NCBI GenBank assembly: GCA_021770785.1
Contig: JAETQH010000001.1
Location: forward strand, 1 to 64,000
Reading direction: 5' to 3'
Source of the DNA: Lachnospiraceae bacterium
GTDB lineage: Bacteria > Bacillota > Clostridia > Lachnospirales > Lachnospiraceae
DNA length: 64,000 bases
Both the position numbers and the translations under genes were made by a program. The notes beneath the pieces are model-generated. The model was not told the origin of the DNA and ran no database searches. It saw only the letters and a program-made list of their open reading frames with translations. Numbering within the stretch: the first letter of the stretch is position 1; every line of letters starts with the position of its first letter. Shown here one piece after another: positions 15,543 through 23,430 of the stretch.

Positions 15543-16014
15543 CTTCCCATTCCTCCTTTAATGCTTCTTTGAGCAGTGCTCTTCCACGTGATAATCTGAC
15601 TTTTGTATTGCTTTGTGATATTTTTAATATATCCGCAATTTCATGGATGGTGTAATCCTCATAATAAAATAGGTGAATGACGATACGATACTTTTCCGGA
15701 AGCTTCATAACAGTCTCAAATAAAGTTTCTGTTTCCGGTGTTTCGAAAGCCAACGTTTCCATATAATCTTCTAAAGACAATTTATTTTGTCTCCAAAAGG
15801 TGTGATTCATATTTTTTGCTTTATTGATTGCCACCCTTATTAGCCATGCACGTATGTGCTGCTCATTTTCAAATTCTTTTTTGTTTGTGTGATACTGAAT
15901 AAACGTATCTTGAACAACATCCTCCGCATCTTCCGGATTTTTGCAGACATTAAACGCTACAATATAAAGGTTGTTCTGATAATGCTCAATCAGTTCCTGG
16001 ACTGGTTTTCTCAT
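15532..16014 (-). CDS. ECF-type RNA polymerase sigma factor
   Basis: 160 residues. Region 2 (NNLYIVAFNVCKNPEDAEDVVQDTFIQYHT, IRAWLIRVAINKAKN) and region 4 (LPEKYRIVIHLFYYEDYTIHEIADILKISQSNTKVRLSRGRALLKEAL) are complete. AAAGGAGT precedes ATG 16014. It is followed by its overlapping anti-sigma gene. The region upstream contains TGTAACCTTTT on the minus strand (16068-16095), reminiscent of ECF -35 elements, so autoregulation is possible, but the spacing to a CGT -10 is too short for the usual consensus. It is more distantly related to the sigma factor at 7086 than a recent duplicate would be. Confidence 0.9.
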   Translation of the reverse strand: MRKPVQELIEHYQNNLYIVAFNVCKNPEDAEDVVQDTFIQYHTNKKEFENEQHIRAWLIRVAINKAKNMNHTFWRQNKLSLEDYMETLAFETPETETLFETVMKLPEKYRIVIHLFYYEDYTIHEIADILKISQSNTKVRLSRGRALLKEALKEEWEDDK

Positions 16015-16107
16015 GAGTACTCCTTTGCCTTTTAAGATTTATCGAAAGGACCTTTCACTAATAATACAAACGAGGATGGTAAAAGGTTACAAATTTTCTT
16101 TCAACGC

Positions 16108-16136
16108 TTGCAGGGAATATTTTTCTCGGCTATAAT
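16108..16136 (+). promoter_or_regulatory. Promoter of the DUF4317 gene
   Basis: TTGCAG (16108-16113), 17-base spacer, perfect TATAAT (16131-16136), 45 bases before the ATG. Confidence 0.7.
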
Positions 16137-16181
16137 GGGAAGAGTTCAAATCTAATTTTCCAACAGAAACGGAGTTATATA

Positions 16182-17441
16182 ATGAATAAGAAAGATATTC
16201 TTGAATTAAAACGGCGTTTTAAGAAGGACGCCTGTACTTTTACCAGGCTTTGCGGGTGTTATGTGGATGCGGACCGCAATAAGGTTACCACCTTTGGCGA
16301 GACTTTTTTGAATTTAGAAGACGAGGAATTTTATAAATATTTAGAGATTGCCAAAAAAGTCTTGTCCGGCACCATCGGGAACAATATTTTAGAGCTGGAG
16401 TTTCCCACGGCGGAAGAGGCGCCCGGCGGCAGGCAGCAGTTTTTGATGGGGCTTAGGGAAAGTGCCCTAAAGAGTGACGAGCTGATGGACGCTTTTTACG
16501 ACCTGGTGATTGAAAATTACAGCTATGTAGGGAATTATCTGATTCTCGTATTCCATGACGCTTATGATGTGATGACGAAAACCTCTGACAATAACAAATT
16601 GGACGAATCGGAAGAGGTTTATGAGTATCTGCTCTGCGCCATCTGTCCGGTTTCCCTCTCAAAAGCGGGGCTGGGCTACCGGGAAGATGAGAACCGGATT
16701 GGTCCCCGTATCCGTGACTGGGTGGTGGGTGTTCCCGATACAGGCTTTGTATTTCCTGCCTTTACGGACCGGAGCACGGATATCCACTCCGTAATGTTCT
16801 ATACCAGAGACACGAAAACACCCCATGCGGAATTTATGGAGGCTGGGTTAGGCTGCGGCTCTAAATTTACTGCCACGGAACAGAAGCTGACCTTCCAGAG
16901 CATTGTAAAGGAAGTCATCGGCGAAGATGACGAGAAGAGTGAGGCTTTGTTCCTTGATATTCAGGACAACCTGAACGATTTGATTCCGGTAACGGAGGAC
17001 GAAACCGCAGAACCGGAGCCCGTTCCTGTAACCTTAGATACGATTTCTTCTGTGCTGTCGGAGAGCGGCGTTTCCGAGGAACAGGCTGCGGTCATCGGAA
17101 AAAACTACGAGGATGTATTTGGCGAGGAAGTCCCGGTGGCTGAAAATCTGGTGGACCCGAAGCTTTTGGAAGTAAATGCCAAACGGAAAGAGCGGTTAGA
17201 GCTGGTACAGCAGGTAGAGAACTTAAAGCAGCAGTTAGAGGAAACCCGTGCTCTCCCGGTGGAGGAAAGCGAGGACGGGGAGGATGTGCCTGCGGTAAAA
17301 ACCTATGATGTGATTCTCAGGGTGAAACCAGAAAAAGTGGGGCAGATTCATTCCCAGATGATTGACGGAAAAAAATGCCTGGTAATTCCCATGGAAGAGG
17401 ACGAACATGCGGCTGTGAACGGTGTAAATACCACGGTGTAG
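16182..17441 (+). CDS. DUF4317 domain protein
   Basis: 419 residues, soluble and acidic. Start MNKKDILELKRRFKKDACTFTRLCGCYVDADRNKV and the internal CAICPVSLSKAGLGYREDENRIGPRIRDWVVGVPDTGFVFPAF block are hallmarks of DUF4317, a family of unknown function widespread in Lachnospiraceae. A Glu/Pro-rich linker around 285-300 and a coiled-coil-prone stretch around 340-360 precede a small C-terminal domain (TYDVILRVKPEKVGQIHSQMIDGKKCLVIP). GGAG precedes the ATG at 16182. The final codons VNTTV-stop are echoed 50 bases downstream. Confidence 0.9.
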   Translation: MNKKDILELKRRFKKDACTFTRLCGCYVDADRNKVTTFGETFLNLEDEEFYKYLEIAKKVLSGTIGNNILELEFPTAEEAPGGRQQFLMGLRESALKSDELMDAFYDLVIENYSYVGNYLILVFHDAYDVMTKTSDNNKLDESEEVYEYLLCAICPVSLSKAGLGYREDENRIGPRIRDWVVGVPDTGFVFPAFTDRSTDIHSVMFYTRDTKTPHAEFMEAGLGCGSKFTATEQKLTFQSIVKEVIGEDDEKSEALFLDIQDNLNDLIPVTEDETAEPEPVPVTLDTISSVLSESGVSEEQAAVIGKNYEDVFGEEVPVAENLVDPKLLEVNAKRKERLELVQQVENLKQQLEETRALPVEESEDGEDVPAVKTYDVILRVKPEKVGQIHSQMIDGKKCLVIPMEEDEHAAVNGVNTTV

Positions 17442-17488
17442 GACTGCAGCGATAAAGGTATTGGAAGAAATCTTCCGCTGTAGGTGAG

Positions 17489-17556
17489 GTGAATACCACA
17501 GTGTAAGGCAGCCGGAGGACTGTCACACGAATTAATTCGTGCAACAGTCCCCTCCT
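17489..17556. other. 3'-end echo of DUF4317 plus strong hairpin
   Basis: 17489-17506 reads GTGAATACCACAGTGTAA, encoding the same VNTTV-stop as the real gene end (17424-17441) with only synonymous changes. It is followed at 17513-17556 by a long hairpin (GGAGGACTGT / ACAGTCCCCTCC around an inner CACGAATTAATTCGTG palindrome) that likely terminates transcription from both sides. Confidence 0.7.
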
Positions 17557-17567
17557 ATCTTCTACTA

Positions 17568-18899
17568 TTATTTTTTCTCCATAACACTCATATAGGACGG
17601 CCGTATAATCTTATCCGCACAAATCAGCTCTTCGATACGGTGGGCGCTCCAGCCGACGATTCTTGCCACCGCAAACATCGCCGTATAAAGCTCCTGGGGA
17701 ATCCCCAGCATGTCATAAACAAATCCACTGTAAAAATCCACATTGGGGCTGACACCCTTAAAAATATGCCTCTTTTCCGCAATTAACTTCGGCGCCAGCT
17801 CTTCGATATTCTCATAAAGCATTAAGTCCTGCTGCCTGCCCTTCTCCGCCGCCAGCTCCTCCACATACTGCTTGAATACCCGCTCCCTTGGGTCGGACAG
17901 GGAATATACCGCATGACCCATGCCATAGACAAGACCTTTTCTGTCAAATGCCTCTTTGTCAATGATTTTTGCCAGATATGCCGCAATTTCCTCCTTATCG
18001 GAAAAATCCTTCACATGGGCGCGGATATCCGTCATCATTTCCATAACCTTGATGTTGGCGCCGCCGTGCTTCGGACCCTTCAGCGAGGACATTGCCGCCG
18101 CCATAGTGGAGTAGGTGTCTGAGCCGGAGGACGTAACCACCCGGGTGGTAAAGGTAGAGTTATTTCCACCACCGTGCTCCATGTGCAGAATCAAAGCTGT
18201 GTCTAATACCTTTGCCTCCACAACGGAGTATTTTTTATCCGGTCGCATTAACATCAGAAGATTCTCCGCCGTGGAAATGGAGGTATCCGGCTGATGAATG
18301 TACATACTCTCATTTTTCTCATAATGGTTATAGGCATGGTATCCGTAAACCGCCAGCAGCGGAAATTCACTAATCAACTGGATACACTGCCTGAGGGAGT
18401 TGCTGATGCTGATGTCCTTTGCATTTTCATCATAGGAAGCCAACGTCAGAATACTTCTGGTCATGGAATTCATAATGTCCTCCGTCGATGCTTTCATAAT
18501 CACATCACGGGTAAAGTTGGTGGGCAGCGTCCGGCAGCGTCCAATCCAGTCCCGAAACTCTTTTTCCTGTTTTTCATCGGGCATCTCTCCCATCAAAAGC
18601 AGATAGGCAATTTTTTCAAAGCCCATCTCCGCCTCTCCCAAGCTGTTAATCAGATTTTCCACCTGATAGCCCCGGTACCAGAGCTCTCCCTCGCAGGAAA
18701 CCTTCTGTCCGTCCACAATCTTTGAGGAAACAATTTTGGAAATGTTGGTAAGCCCCGTGAGAACACCGTTTCCGTTCTCGTCCCGCAGTCCTCTGTTTAC
18801 GCCGTACTCCTCGTAAAGCCTCGGAGCGATACTGTCATTTCTGCGGCAGCGTTCCTCCTGTCCCTTCACATATTCATTCATCTGTTCCATGTATGTCAT
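17568..18899 (-). CDS. gltA: Citrate synthase
   Basis: Condenses acetyl-CoA and oxaloacetate to citrate (a 2-methylcitrate synthase cannot be excluded). 443 residues with the family elements: GLRDENGNGVLTGLT at the N-terminus, ILHMEHGGGNNSTFTTRVVTS (substrate-binding His), GPKHGGANIKVMEMM (catalytic His) and SPNVDFYSGFVYDMLG (catalytic Asp). This is the longer-N-terminus clade common in Clostridia. ATG 18899 is preferred for its purine-rich ribosome site; it starts inside the 3' end of marR (26-base overlap), so the two are co-translated. Control is probably through the CIRCE element and MarR upstream. Confidence 0.93.
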   Translation of the reverse strand: MTYMEQMNEYVKGQEERCRRNDSIAPRLYEEYGVNRGLRDENGNGVLTGLTNISKIVSSKIVDGQKVSCEGELWYRGYQVENLINSLGEAEMGFEKIAYLLLMGEMPDEKQEKEFRDWIGRCRTLPTNFTRDVIMKASTEDIMNSMTRSILTLASYDENAKDISISNSLRQCIQLISEFPLLAVYGYHAYNHYEKNESMYIHQPDTSISTAENLLMLMRPDKKYSVVEAKVLDTALILHMEHGGGNNSTFTTRVVTSSGSDTYSTMAAAMSSLKGPKHGGANIKVMEMMTDIRAHVKDFSDKEEIAAYLAKIIDKEAFDRKGLVYGMGHAVYSLSDPRERVFKQYVEELAAEKGRQQDLMLYENIEELAPKLIAEKRHIFKGVSPNVDFYSGFVYDMLGIPQELYTAMFAVARIVGWSAHRIEELICADKIIRPSYMSVMEKK

Positions 18900-19392
18900 C
18901 TGTTTCCCCCCATTCCTCTCTCTCACTGCTCATCACGGTTTCTAACTGTTTCATCAACTGAAGAAGCTGAATCAGATTTTCTTTTCCAAACCTTTGAATC
19001 ACTTTTTCGTAATACTTTTTCAGCGCCTCCTCCTGCTCCCCGAGCAGCTTGCACCCATTCTCGGTGATGGTGACATAAGTGCCCTCACTGCCGTTTCCGT
19101 CATGGGACCAGACCAGCAAGCCCTTATCCCGCAGCGCCCCAACCATTTTGGAAGTCTGGTGAATGGAAATCTGCATTTTTTCAGATAATTCTTTTAAATA
19201 GGTTCTTCCCGAATAGATATCCGATATCTCGCTGCCGGATGCGATATGGTGTAACGCAATATATTCCGGTACGGTAATTTTCTTAAAAAAATCCTTTACC
19301 TGTTCTTTATTCATCAAATATTTGCGATAGGTAAATTCATTGGTAAGTTTTAAAATTTCTTCTCTTCCTGCCGTCCCTGTTCCTTTTTCCAT
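18874..19392 (-). CDS. MarR family transcriptional regulator
   Basis: 172 residues with the winged helix core: YIALHHIASGSEISDIYSGRTYLKELSEKMQISIHQTSKMVGALRDKGLLVWSHDGNGSEGTYVTITENGCKLLGEQE. ATG 19392 follows AGGAGGG. It overlaps the citrate synthase gene, the natural candidate target. The only obvious operator ahead of it is a perfect CIRCE palindrome, which is an HrcA site rather than a MarR one, so whether MarR autoregulates is open. Confidence 0.85.
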   Translation of the reverse strand: MEKGTGTAGREEILKLTNEFTYRKYLMNKEQVKDFFKKITVPEYIALHHIASGSEISDIYSGRTYLKELSEKMQISIHQTSKMVGALRDKGLLVWSHDGNGSEGTYVTITENGCKLLGEQEEALKKYYEKVIQRFGKENLIQLLQLMKQLETVMSSEREEWGETDDIHGTDE

Positions 19393-19424
19393 GTAACGCC
19401 CTCCTGTCTCTAAGCGCAATTTTG

Positions 19425-19451
19425 TTAGCACTCTACATCGTAGAGTGCTAA
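19425..19451. promoter_or_regulatory. CIRCE element (HrcA operator)
   Basis: Exact match to the established consensus TTAGCACTC-N9-GAGTGCTAA: arms at 19425-19433 and 19443-19451 with a 9-base spacer; pairing even continues through most of the spacer and one base pair outward on each side. It lies directly after the -10 of the marR promoter, where a bound repressor would block initiation. CIRCE normally controls groESL and hrcA-dnaK operons. Confidence 0.9.
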
Positions 19452-19462
19452 CATTTGTTTTT

Positions 19463-19490
19463 ATTATAAAGGAAACCAGGAGTATGTCAA
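19463..19490 (-). promoter_or_regulatory. Promoter of marR-citrate synthase
   Basis: Minus-strand perfect TTGACA (19485-19490) and TATAAT (19463-19468) with a 16-base spacer. The expected transcription start falls beside the CIRCE element. Confidence 0.85.
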
Positions 19491-19576
19491 TAGACTTTAT
19501 CCTTTTTTAATATTTACGGTAAATTTTGAAAGGAACATTCCTGACCAAAATCTCTGCTTTTATACGAAATATTTTC

Positions 19577-20530
19577 CTACATCCCTTCCCGTATCACTCT
19601 CTCCACGTTTCGGTATGCAATTTTCTCCAGTGTCCCCTCCGAAATTCCCCGTTTCCGCAGCGCTGTAAAAAGTTTTTCCATCTGCGTACAATCCGAAATC
19701 TCAAATTGTCCACCAATACCGTCAAAATCCGTACCGATACCCACACATTCCACGCCACCGATTCGGATAAAATGTTCCACATGATCGCACATCCGTTCCA
19801 CCCTGCTTAAGGTATCCCCGGGATTCCCGTTTAAAAAAGAAGGTTCAAAATTAATTCCTGCCACTCCGCCATGCTCCGCTAAAAGCCGTATCATGTCATC
19901 CGTCAGATTCCGGGTAGCAGGGGCAAGCGCCCGGCAGTTAGAATGGGAAGCCACAAAAGGCTTTTTCATGATATCTGCCACGTCATAAAAACCGCCGTCC
20001 GACAGATGGGATACATCCACCAAAATCCCCTGCTCCTCCATATAAGAAACCGCCTCTTTTCCAAAGGGCGTAAGCCCCCGCCGCATTTCTTCCCTGTCAG
20101 AAGAATGGGGATAACCGAAACAGTTTTCATCATTCCAGGTCAGGGTTATCAGCCGTACGCCTTTCCTGTAAAACCTTTGGATATTTTCCAGTTTTTCCTC
20201 CGCCACAACGCCGTTTTCAATGGTTAAAAAGGCTGATATTTTTCCCTCCCTCCTGTTTTTCTCCAAATCCTCCGCCCGATATGCCGGGGCTAAGATATCG
20301 CTGCACTCTGACAAAGTATTCTGATAAATTTCATACATTTTTTCAAGCAGTGTGTTTAACTGGGGTATGCTCTCCTTCTGGGGTAAAAACATGGCAAAAA
20401 ACTGCCCGGCTGCCCCACTGCGTTTTAGCCGCTCCACATCCACCATGGTCCCTTCTAAGCTTTTTGCGGTCTTTTGCCCTCTTACTAACGCCTCCGATAA
20501 CGTGTCGCAGTGCATATCAATATAATTCAT
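19577..20530 (-). CDS. Membrane dipeptidase family (M19) peptidase
   Basis: Zinc hydrolase that cleaves dipeptides, often with D-residues or beta-lactam-like bonds. 317 residues, no signal peptide, so cytosolic here. Metal ligands are visible: DMHCDTL at the N-terminus (HxD), the Glu of FLTIENGV, VDVSHLSD, and VASHSNCRA; the GIGTDFDGIGG motif is also present. ATG 20530 is preceded by AGGAAA. Overlaps nothing; the DUF1700-FtsW gene ends 23 bases upstream, so co-transcription is possible. Confidence 0.9.
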   Translation of the reverse strand: MNYIDMHCDTLSEALVRGQKTAKSLEGTMVDVERLKRSGAAGQFFAMFLPQKESIPQLNTLLEKMYEIYQNTLSECSDILAPAYRAEDLEKNRREGKISAFLTIENGVVAEEKLENIQRFYRKGVRLITLTWNDENCFGYPHSSDREEMRRGLTPFGKEAVSYMEEQGILVDVSHLSDGGFYDVADIMKKPFVASHSNCRALAPATRNLTDDMIRLLAEHGGVAGINFEPSFLNGNPGDTLSRVERMCDHVEHFIRIGGVECVGIGTDFDGIGGQFEISDCTQMEKLFTALRKRGISEGTLEKIAYRNVERVIREGM

Positions 20531-20553
20531 ATTCTTTTCCTGCCCTTTCTGTC

Positions 20554-21891
20554 TTATACAGGCAGACGAATCTTCTTTTCTTTCCCGGCTGCCTGCGTCT
20601 CTCCTAATATCATCTTATTCCGCAGCACGGAGAAAAGCAACCCGACATAAATACCGTTGACCATAACGTCCATGAGATTTCCGCTGAAAAAGGGGACTGC
20701 CGTGGTATACCAGAAGGCATATCCGAAGTTGATGGCAATATACGCCGCTACTCGTACCAGAAGCCCGCTGCTTGTGGCAATTCCCAGCAAAAATCCCATC
20801 CGGTTTCTCTGGTGAAGGGACTGACGGAAAGCATGGCACAAAAAGCAGACAAACACCGCCAACACCACCAACCCTGCCAGCACACCAAAATAGGAAAAAA
20901 TGCTGTTTAACAGGTATGTCTCAACCATATCGTCCTGCTGCGCCATCGGCAGAAGTGACGTTCCTCCAATCCATTTAAAATCAGAAATCTCCCTGCGGAT
21001 CATCAGATTTTGATATCCCGCCTCCGTGGATGCCGGATTTAACATTGCCGCAATTCTTTCTCTCCAATAAGATCCGGCAGGAAGAAACAGCGTAACAAAG
21101 ACAACTCCTACGGCTAACATCATCCCTGCCAATGCGAAAAACTGCCTGTTTTTCCGCTCTCCAAATATCCCATGCTTCACAGAAACAAGCAGCAGAAGCA
21201 GACAAATAAAAGTATTTTCCAAAATTACCGCCGTACAAAGTTGACCGTTTCCAAAATGCAGCAGCAAAAATGACGGCACTGCTATCCATAAAATACTTTT
21301 GACCATACCCCTCCATTCCTTTCCCCTGTTCCGGTATATCATTCCGGCAAAAAACAGGGGAAAAAGCGTCTGGGTGCCGTAACTTAAGAGATATCCGATC
21401 TGGTAATCCATTCTAAAATTGCCGCTGATTTGGCACAGCAGGAGGAATACCAGATATCCAAAATAAAGTTCTCTTGTATGCCGCATAAATACTGTATAGT
21501 CCAAAAACAAAATCCCTGCAATAATTAGAAATTCTATGACATGAACCGTCAAAAGTCCTCCCAGATACTGCATTCCCACTGTCTGCCAGCCCGTTTCCCG
21601 CGCCACCACAACTGACATTCCCACTGAGATGAAGGTCAGCAGCAACGCCAGAAGCATCATTTTCCACGGAAATACCGGACGATGGATTTGATTCAGTCTG
21701 CTTCCTGTCTCCACCGGATCCCCCATCTGATGCACCGCCTCCTTTAATGCCTCCTCATGGCTCATCCCCTCTTCTTCGTAGTCCTTTGCCTGCTCCAAAA
21801 TATGCCCCTCTATCTCTTCTGCCACAAGTGCTCTGGCATGTCTGTTGTGTATCTGCTCTTTCAGCGTTTCCATATATTCTGAATATTCCAT
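20554..21891 (-). CDS. HAAS/DUF1700-like domain fused to FtsW/RodA-like membrane protein
   Basis: 445 residues. The first about 75 residues form the helical HAAS/permease-prefix-like domain (YMETLKEQIHNRHARALVAEEIEGHILEQAKDYEEEGMSHEEALKEAVHQMGDP) that usually accompanies PadR regulators. The rest is a ten-or-so helix membrane domain resembling the FtsW/RodA/SpoVE peptidoglycan polymerase family, ending NLMDVMVNGIYVGLLFSVLRNK. Activity is unproven; many PadR-linked members may be regulatory rather than cell-wall synthases. ATG 21891 follows AAGGAGG. padR lies immediately upstream, 87 bases away. Confidence 0.75.
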   Translation of the reverse strand: MEYSEYMETLKEQIHNRHARALVAEEIEGHILEQAKDYEEEGMSHEEALKEAVHQMGDPVETGSRLNQIHRPVFPWKMMLLALLLTFISVGMSVVVARETGWQTVGMQYLGGLLTVHVIEFLIIAGILFLDYTVFMRHTRELYFGYLVFLLLCQISGNFRMDYQIGYLLSYGTQTLFPLFFAGMIYRNRGKEWRGMVKSILWIAVPSFLLLHFGNGQLCTAVILENTFICLLLLLVSVKHGIFGERKNRQFFALAGMMLAVGVVFVTLFLPAGSYWRERIAAMLNPASTEAGYQNLMIRREISDFKWIGGTSLLPMAQQDDMVETYLLNSIFSYFGVLAGLVVLAVFVCFLCHAFRQSLHQRNRMGFLLGIATSSGLLVRVAAYIAINFGYAFWYTTAVPFFSGNLMDVMVNGIYVGLLFSVLRNKMILGETQAAGKEKKIRLPV

Positions 21892-21978
21892 CCTGTTCCT
21901 CCTTTTTAATCTGTGTTTCTGCCTGCTTTTCCCCAGTTCCCGCATTGCTTCTGTTTATCTTCTCCTGAATGGCATCCG

Positions 21979-22311
21979 CTAAATCCCCTGCAGGGAAAGC
22001 ACATTTGCAACCGCAGACGCATACTGATTCCACTCGTCCTTCTTTTCTTTCAAAAATTTCTTTCCTTTTCCGGTTATGTGGTAATATTTCCGCACTTTTC
22101 CTGTCTTATCATCCTCGTAAACTGTCACCAGCTCTTTCGCCTCCAAAGAATGCAAAAGGGGATACAAGGAACCTGCTTTCAGTTCAAACACATTCTCCGA
22201 ACGTCCCCGCAGTGTGTCTATCATTTCATACCCATACATGTCTCTTTCCTCTAAGAGACGTAAAATCAGCATTGTTAAACTTCCCTGAATCAATGATCTG
22301 TCAATTGCCAT
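21979..22311 (-). CDS. PadR family transcriptional regulator
   Basis: 110 residues: IDRSLIQGSLTMLILRLLEERDMYGYEMIDTLRGRSENVFELKAGSLYPLLHSLEAKELVTVYEDDKTGKVRKYYHITGKGKKFL is a textbook PadR winged helix. ATG 22311 follows GGAGAAC. It probably represses its own operon through the two TATAG-N5-CTATA sites at its promoter and controls the downstream FtsW-like membrane protein. Confidence 0.9.
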   Translation of the reverse strand: MAIDRSLIQGSLTMLILRLLEERDMYGYEMIDTLRGRSENVFELKAGSLYPLLHSLEAKELVTVYEDDKTGKVRKYYHITGKGKKFLKEKKDEWNQYASAVANVLSLQGI

Positions 22312-22409
22312 GACTGTTCTCCTCTCCTTTTCCCATAGTTTGACAGCCGTCAAACTGCATTTCCTGCTATCTGCTTTTCTGCTCCTATAAATTTCATATT
22401 TATCATTTA

Positions 22410-22468
22410 TATAGGCAGACTATACATTAGCTTGTTTTTATTATATAGTCAGTCTATATAAATGTCAA
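22410..22468 (-). promoter_or_regulatory. padR promoter with two TATAG-N5-CTATA operators
   Basis: Minus-strand TTGACA (22463-22468), 17-base spacer, TATAAT (22440-22445). One TATAG-N5-CTATA palindrome (22444-22458) fills the spacer and overlaps the -10; a second (22410-22424) lies 34 bases downstream, about three helical turns away. This layout fits negative autoregulation. Confidence 0.7.
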
Positions 22469-22500
22469 GTTCTTTTCGTATCCTTTTCCTGCATATTTAA

Positions 22501-22550
22501 AGACAAGGCTGGCGTAGAAGGTTTTTATATCTTCTACGCCAGCCTTGTCT
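22501..22550. terminator. 19-bp perfect hairpin, probable terminator
   Basis: GACAAGGCTGGCGTAGAAG pairs exactly with its complement across a ten-base loop. It lies after the surface protein gene (minus strand) and is followed there by TTTAAAT. T-richness is modest. Confidence 0.65.
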
Positions 22551-22592
22551 AACTTCTGTGCCCTCTTTTCCGGCGGGCTGTCTGACTGTCCA

Positions 22593-23081
22593 TTACTTTT
22601 TTTGCCATTTTGCATAAAGCGTTTTTTTACCGGAGCTTCCCTTTTTTATAGCAGTCACTTTTTTCTTATACTGTTTATCCTCATACCAGCCTTTGAATGT
22701 ATAGCCTTTTTTCGTAGGATTTTTCAGCTTAATAGTTTTCGTTGTATTGTAATAAAACGATGGATTCTTTTTATTGTTTTTTCCGCCGTTCAGATTATAT
22801 TTAATGGTATATTTTATGTTATCACAAACGCCGTCTCCGTCAGCATCCACATATCCGTTGCCATTGCAATATCCATTTCCATTGCAATATCCATTTCCAT
22901 TGCCATTCCCATTGCAATATCCATTTCCATATCCATTGCCATTGGAACCATAGTTATCGCAGATGCCGTCTCCGTCAGCATCCACAAAATTTCTTCCGTT
23001 CCTGGGACCCGCGGAAATTACAGTTGTACTGCACACTGAAAAAATGAGTACCATTGTTAATATTGTTGCAAATTTTTTCAT
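22593..23081 (-). CDS. Small secreted surface protein with Ca-binding-like and Listeria-Bacteroides repeats
   Basis: 162 residues. A signal peptide (MKKFATILTMVLIFSVCSTTVISA) is followed by two copies of a DADGDGxCDN motif (about residues 33-42 and 77-87), which resembles thrombospondin-3/dockerin calcium loops. Between them is a run of about six NGNGYC-type repeats. The C-terminal half (YTIKYNLNGGKN...GYTFKGWYEDKQYKKKVT...KTLYAKW) is a Listeria-Bacteroides (InlB B-repeat-like) domain. No LPXTG anchor or transmembrane tail is present, so it may be released or bound non-covalently. GGAGG precedes the start. Role unknown; adhesion or surface decoration is a guess. Confidence 0.75.
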   Translation of the reverse strand: MKKFATILTMVLIFSVCSTTVISAGPRNGRNFVDADGDGICDNYGSNGNGYGNGYCNGNGNGNGYCNGNGYCNGNGYVDADGDGVCDNIKYTIKYNLNGGKNNKKNPSFYYNTTKTIKLKNPTKKGYTFKGWYEDKQYKKKVTAIKKGSSGKKTLYAKWQKK

Positions 23082-23255
23082 ATTCCTTACCTCCGTCCTA
23101 TAAATATCTCATTATTTTAATTATAATATGCTCCCTTGATATTTGTAAACCAGACAATGAAAAAACTGTCTTATTTTGTAAGAAGTGCATAACAGGACAG
23201 ACAGGACTGATGAAATAGATATAGATAAAGCAGGAAGCAGTGACCATCCGGCATA

Positions 23256-23300
23256 AAGTAAAAGAACAGCCCCCATATTTTCATACAGGAACTGTCCTTT
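23256..23300 (-). terminator. Probable terminator downstream of glgP
   Basis: AAAGGACAG..CC / GG..CTGTTCTTT imperfect stem on the minus strand with a following TTCTTTTACTTT. The rest of 23082-23350 shows no gene; a weak TTTACA/TATAAT pair around 23110-23140 could serve the surface protein gene. Confidence 0.5.
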
Positions 23301-23350
23301 CTTTATTTCTAATACTATAGGAAATTATTATACAATTTTACCAGGTAAAT

Positions 23351-23430
23351 GGTACTTTTTATAAGTGCCTGGTACTTTTTATAAGTGCCTGGTACTTTTT
23401 ATAAGTGCCTGGTACTTTTTATAAGTGCCA
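23351..23430. repeat. Four tandem 20-bp repeats overlapping the glgP stop codon
   Basis: Unit GGTACTTTTTATAAGTGCCT at 23351, 23371, 23391 and 23411 (last base of the final copy differs). The glgP stop codon (23419-23421) lies in the fourth unit, so each unit repeats the gene's terminal codons HL-stop. Each unit is also an imperfect hairpin. Confidence 0.95.

Noticed and set aside
23351-23430. Possible CRISPR array
   Set aside because: Units are contiguous 20-mers with no spacers; it is a simple tandem repeat, and no cas genes are nearby.
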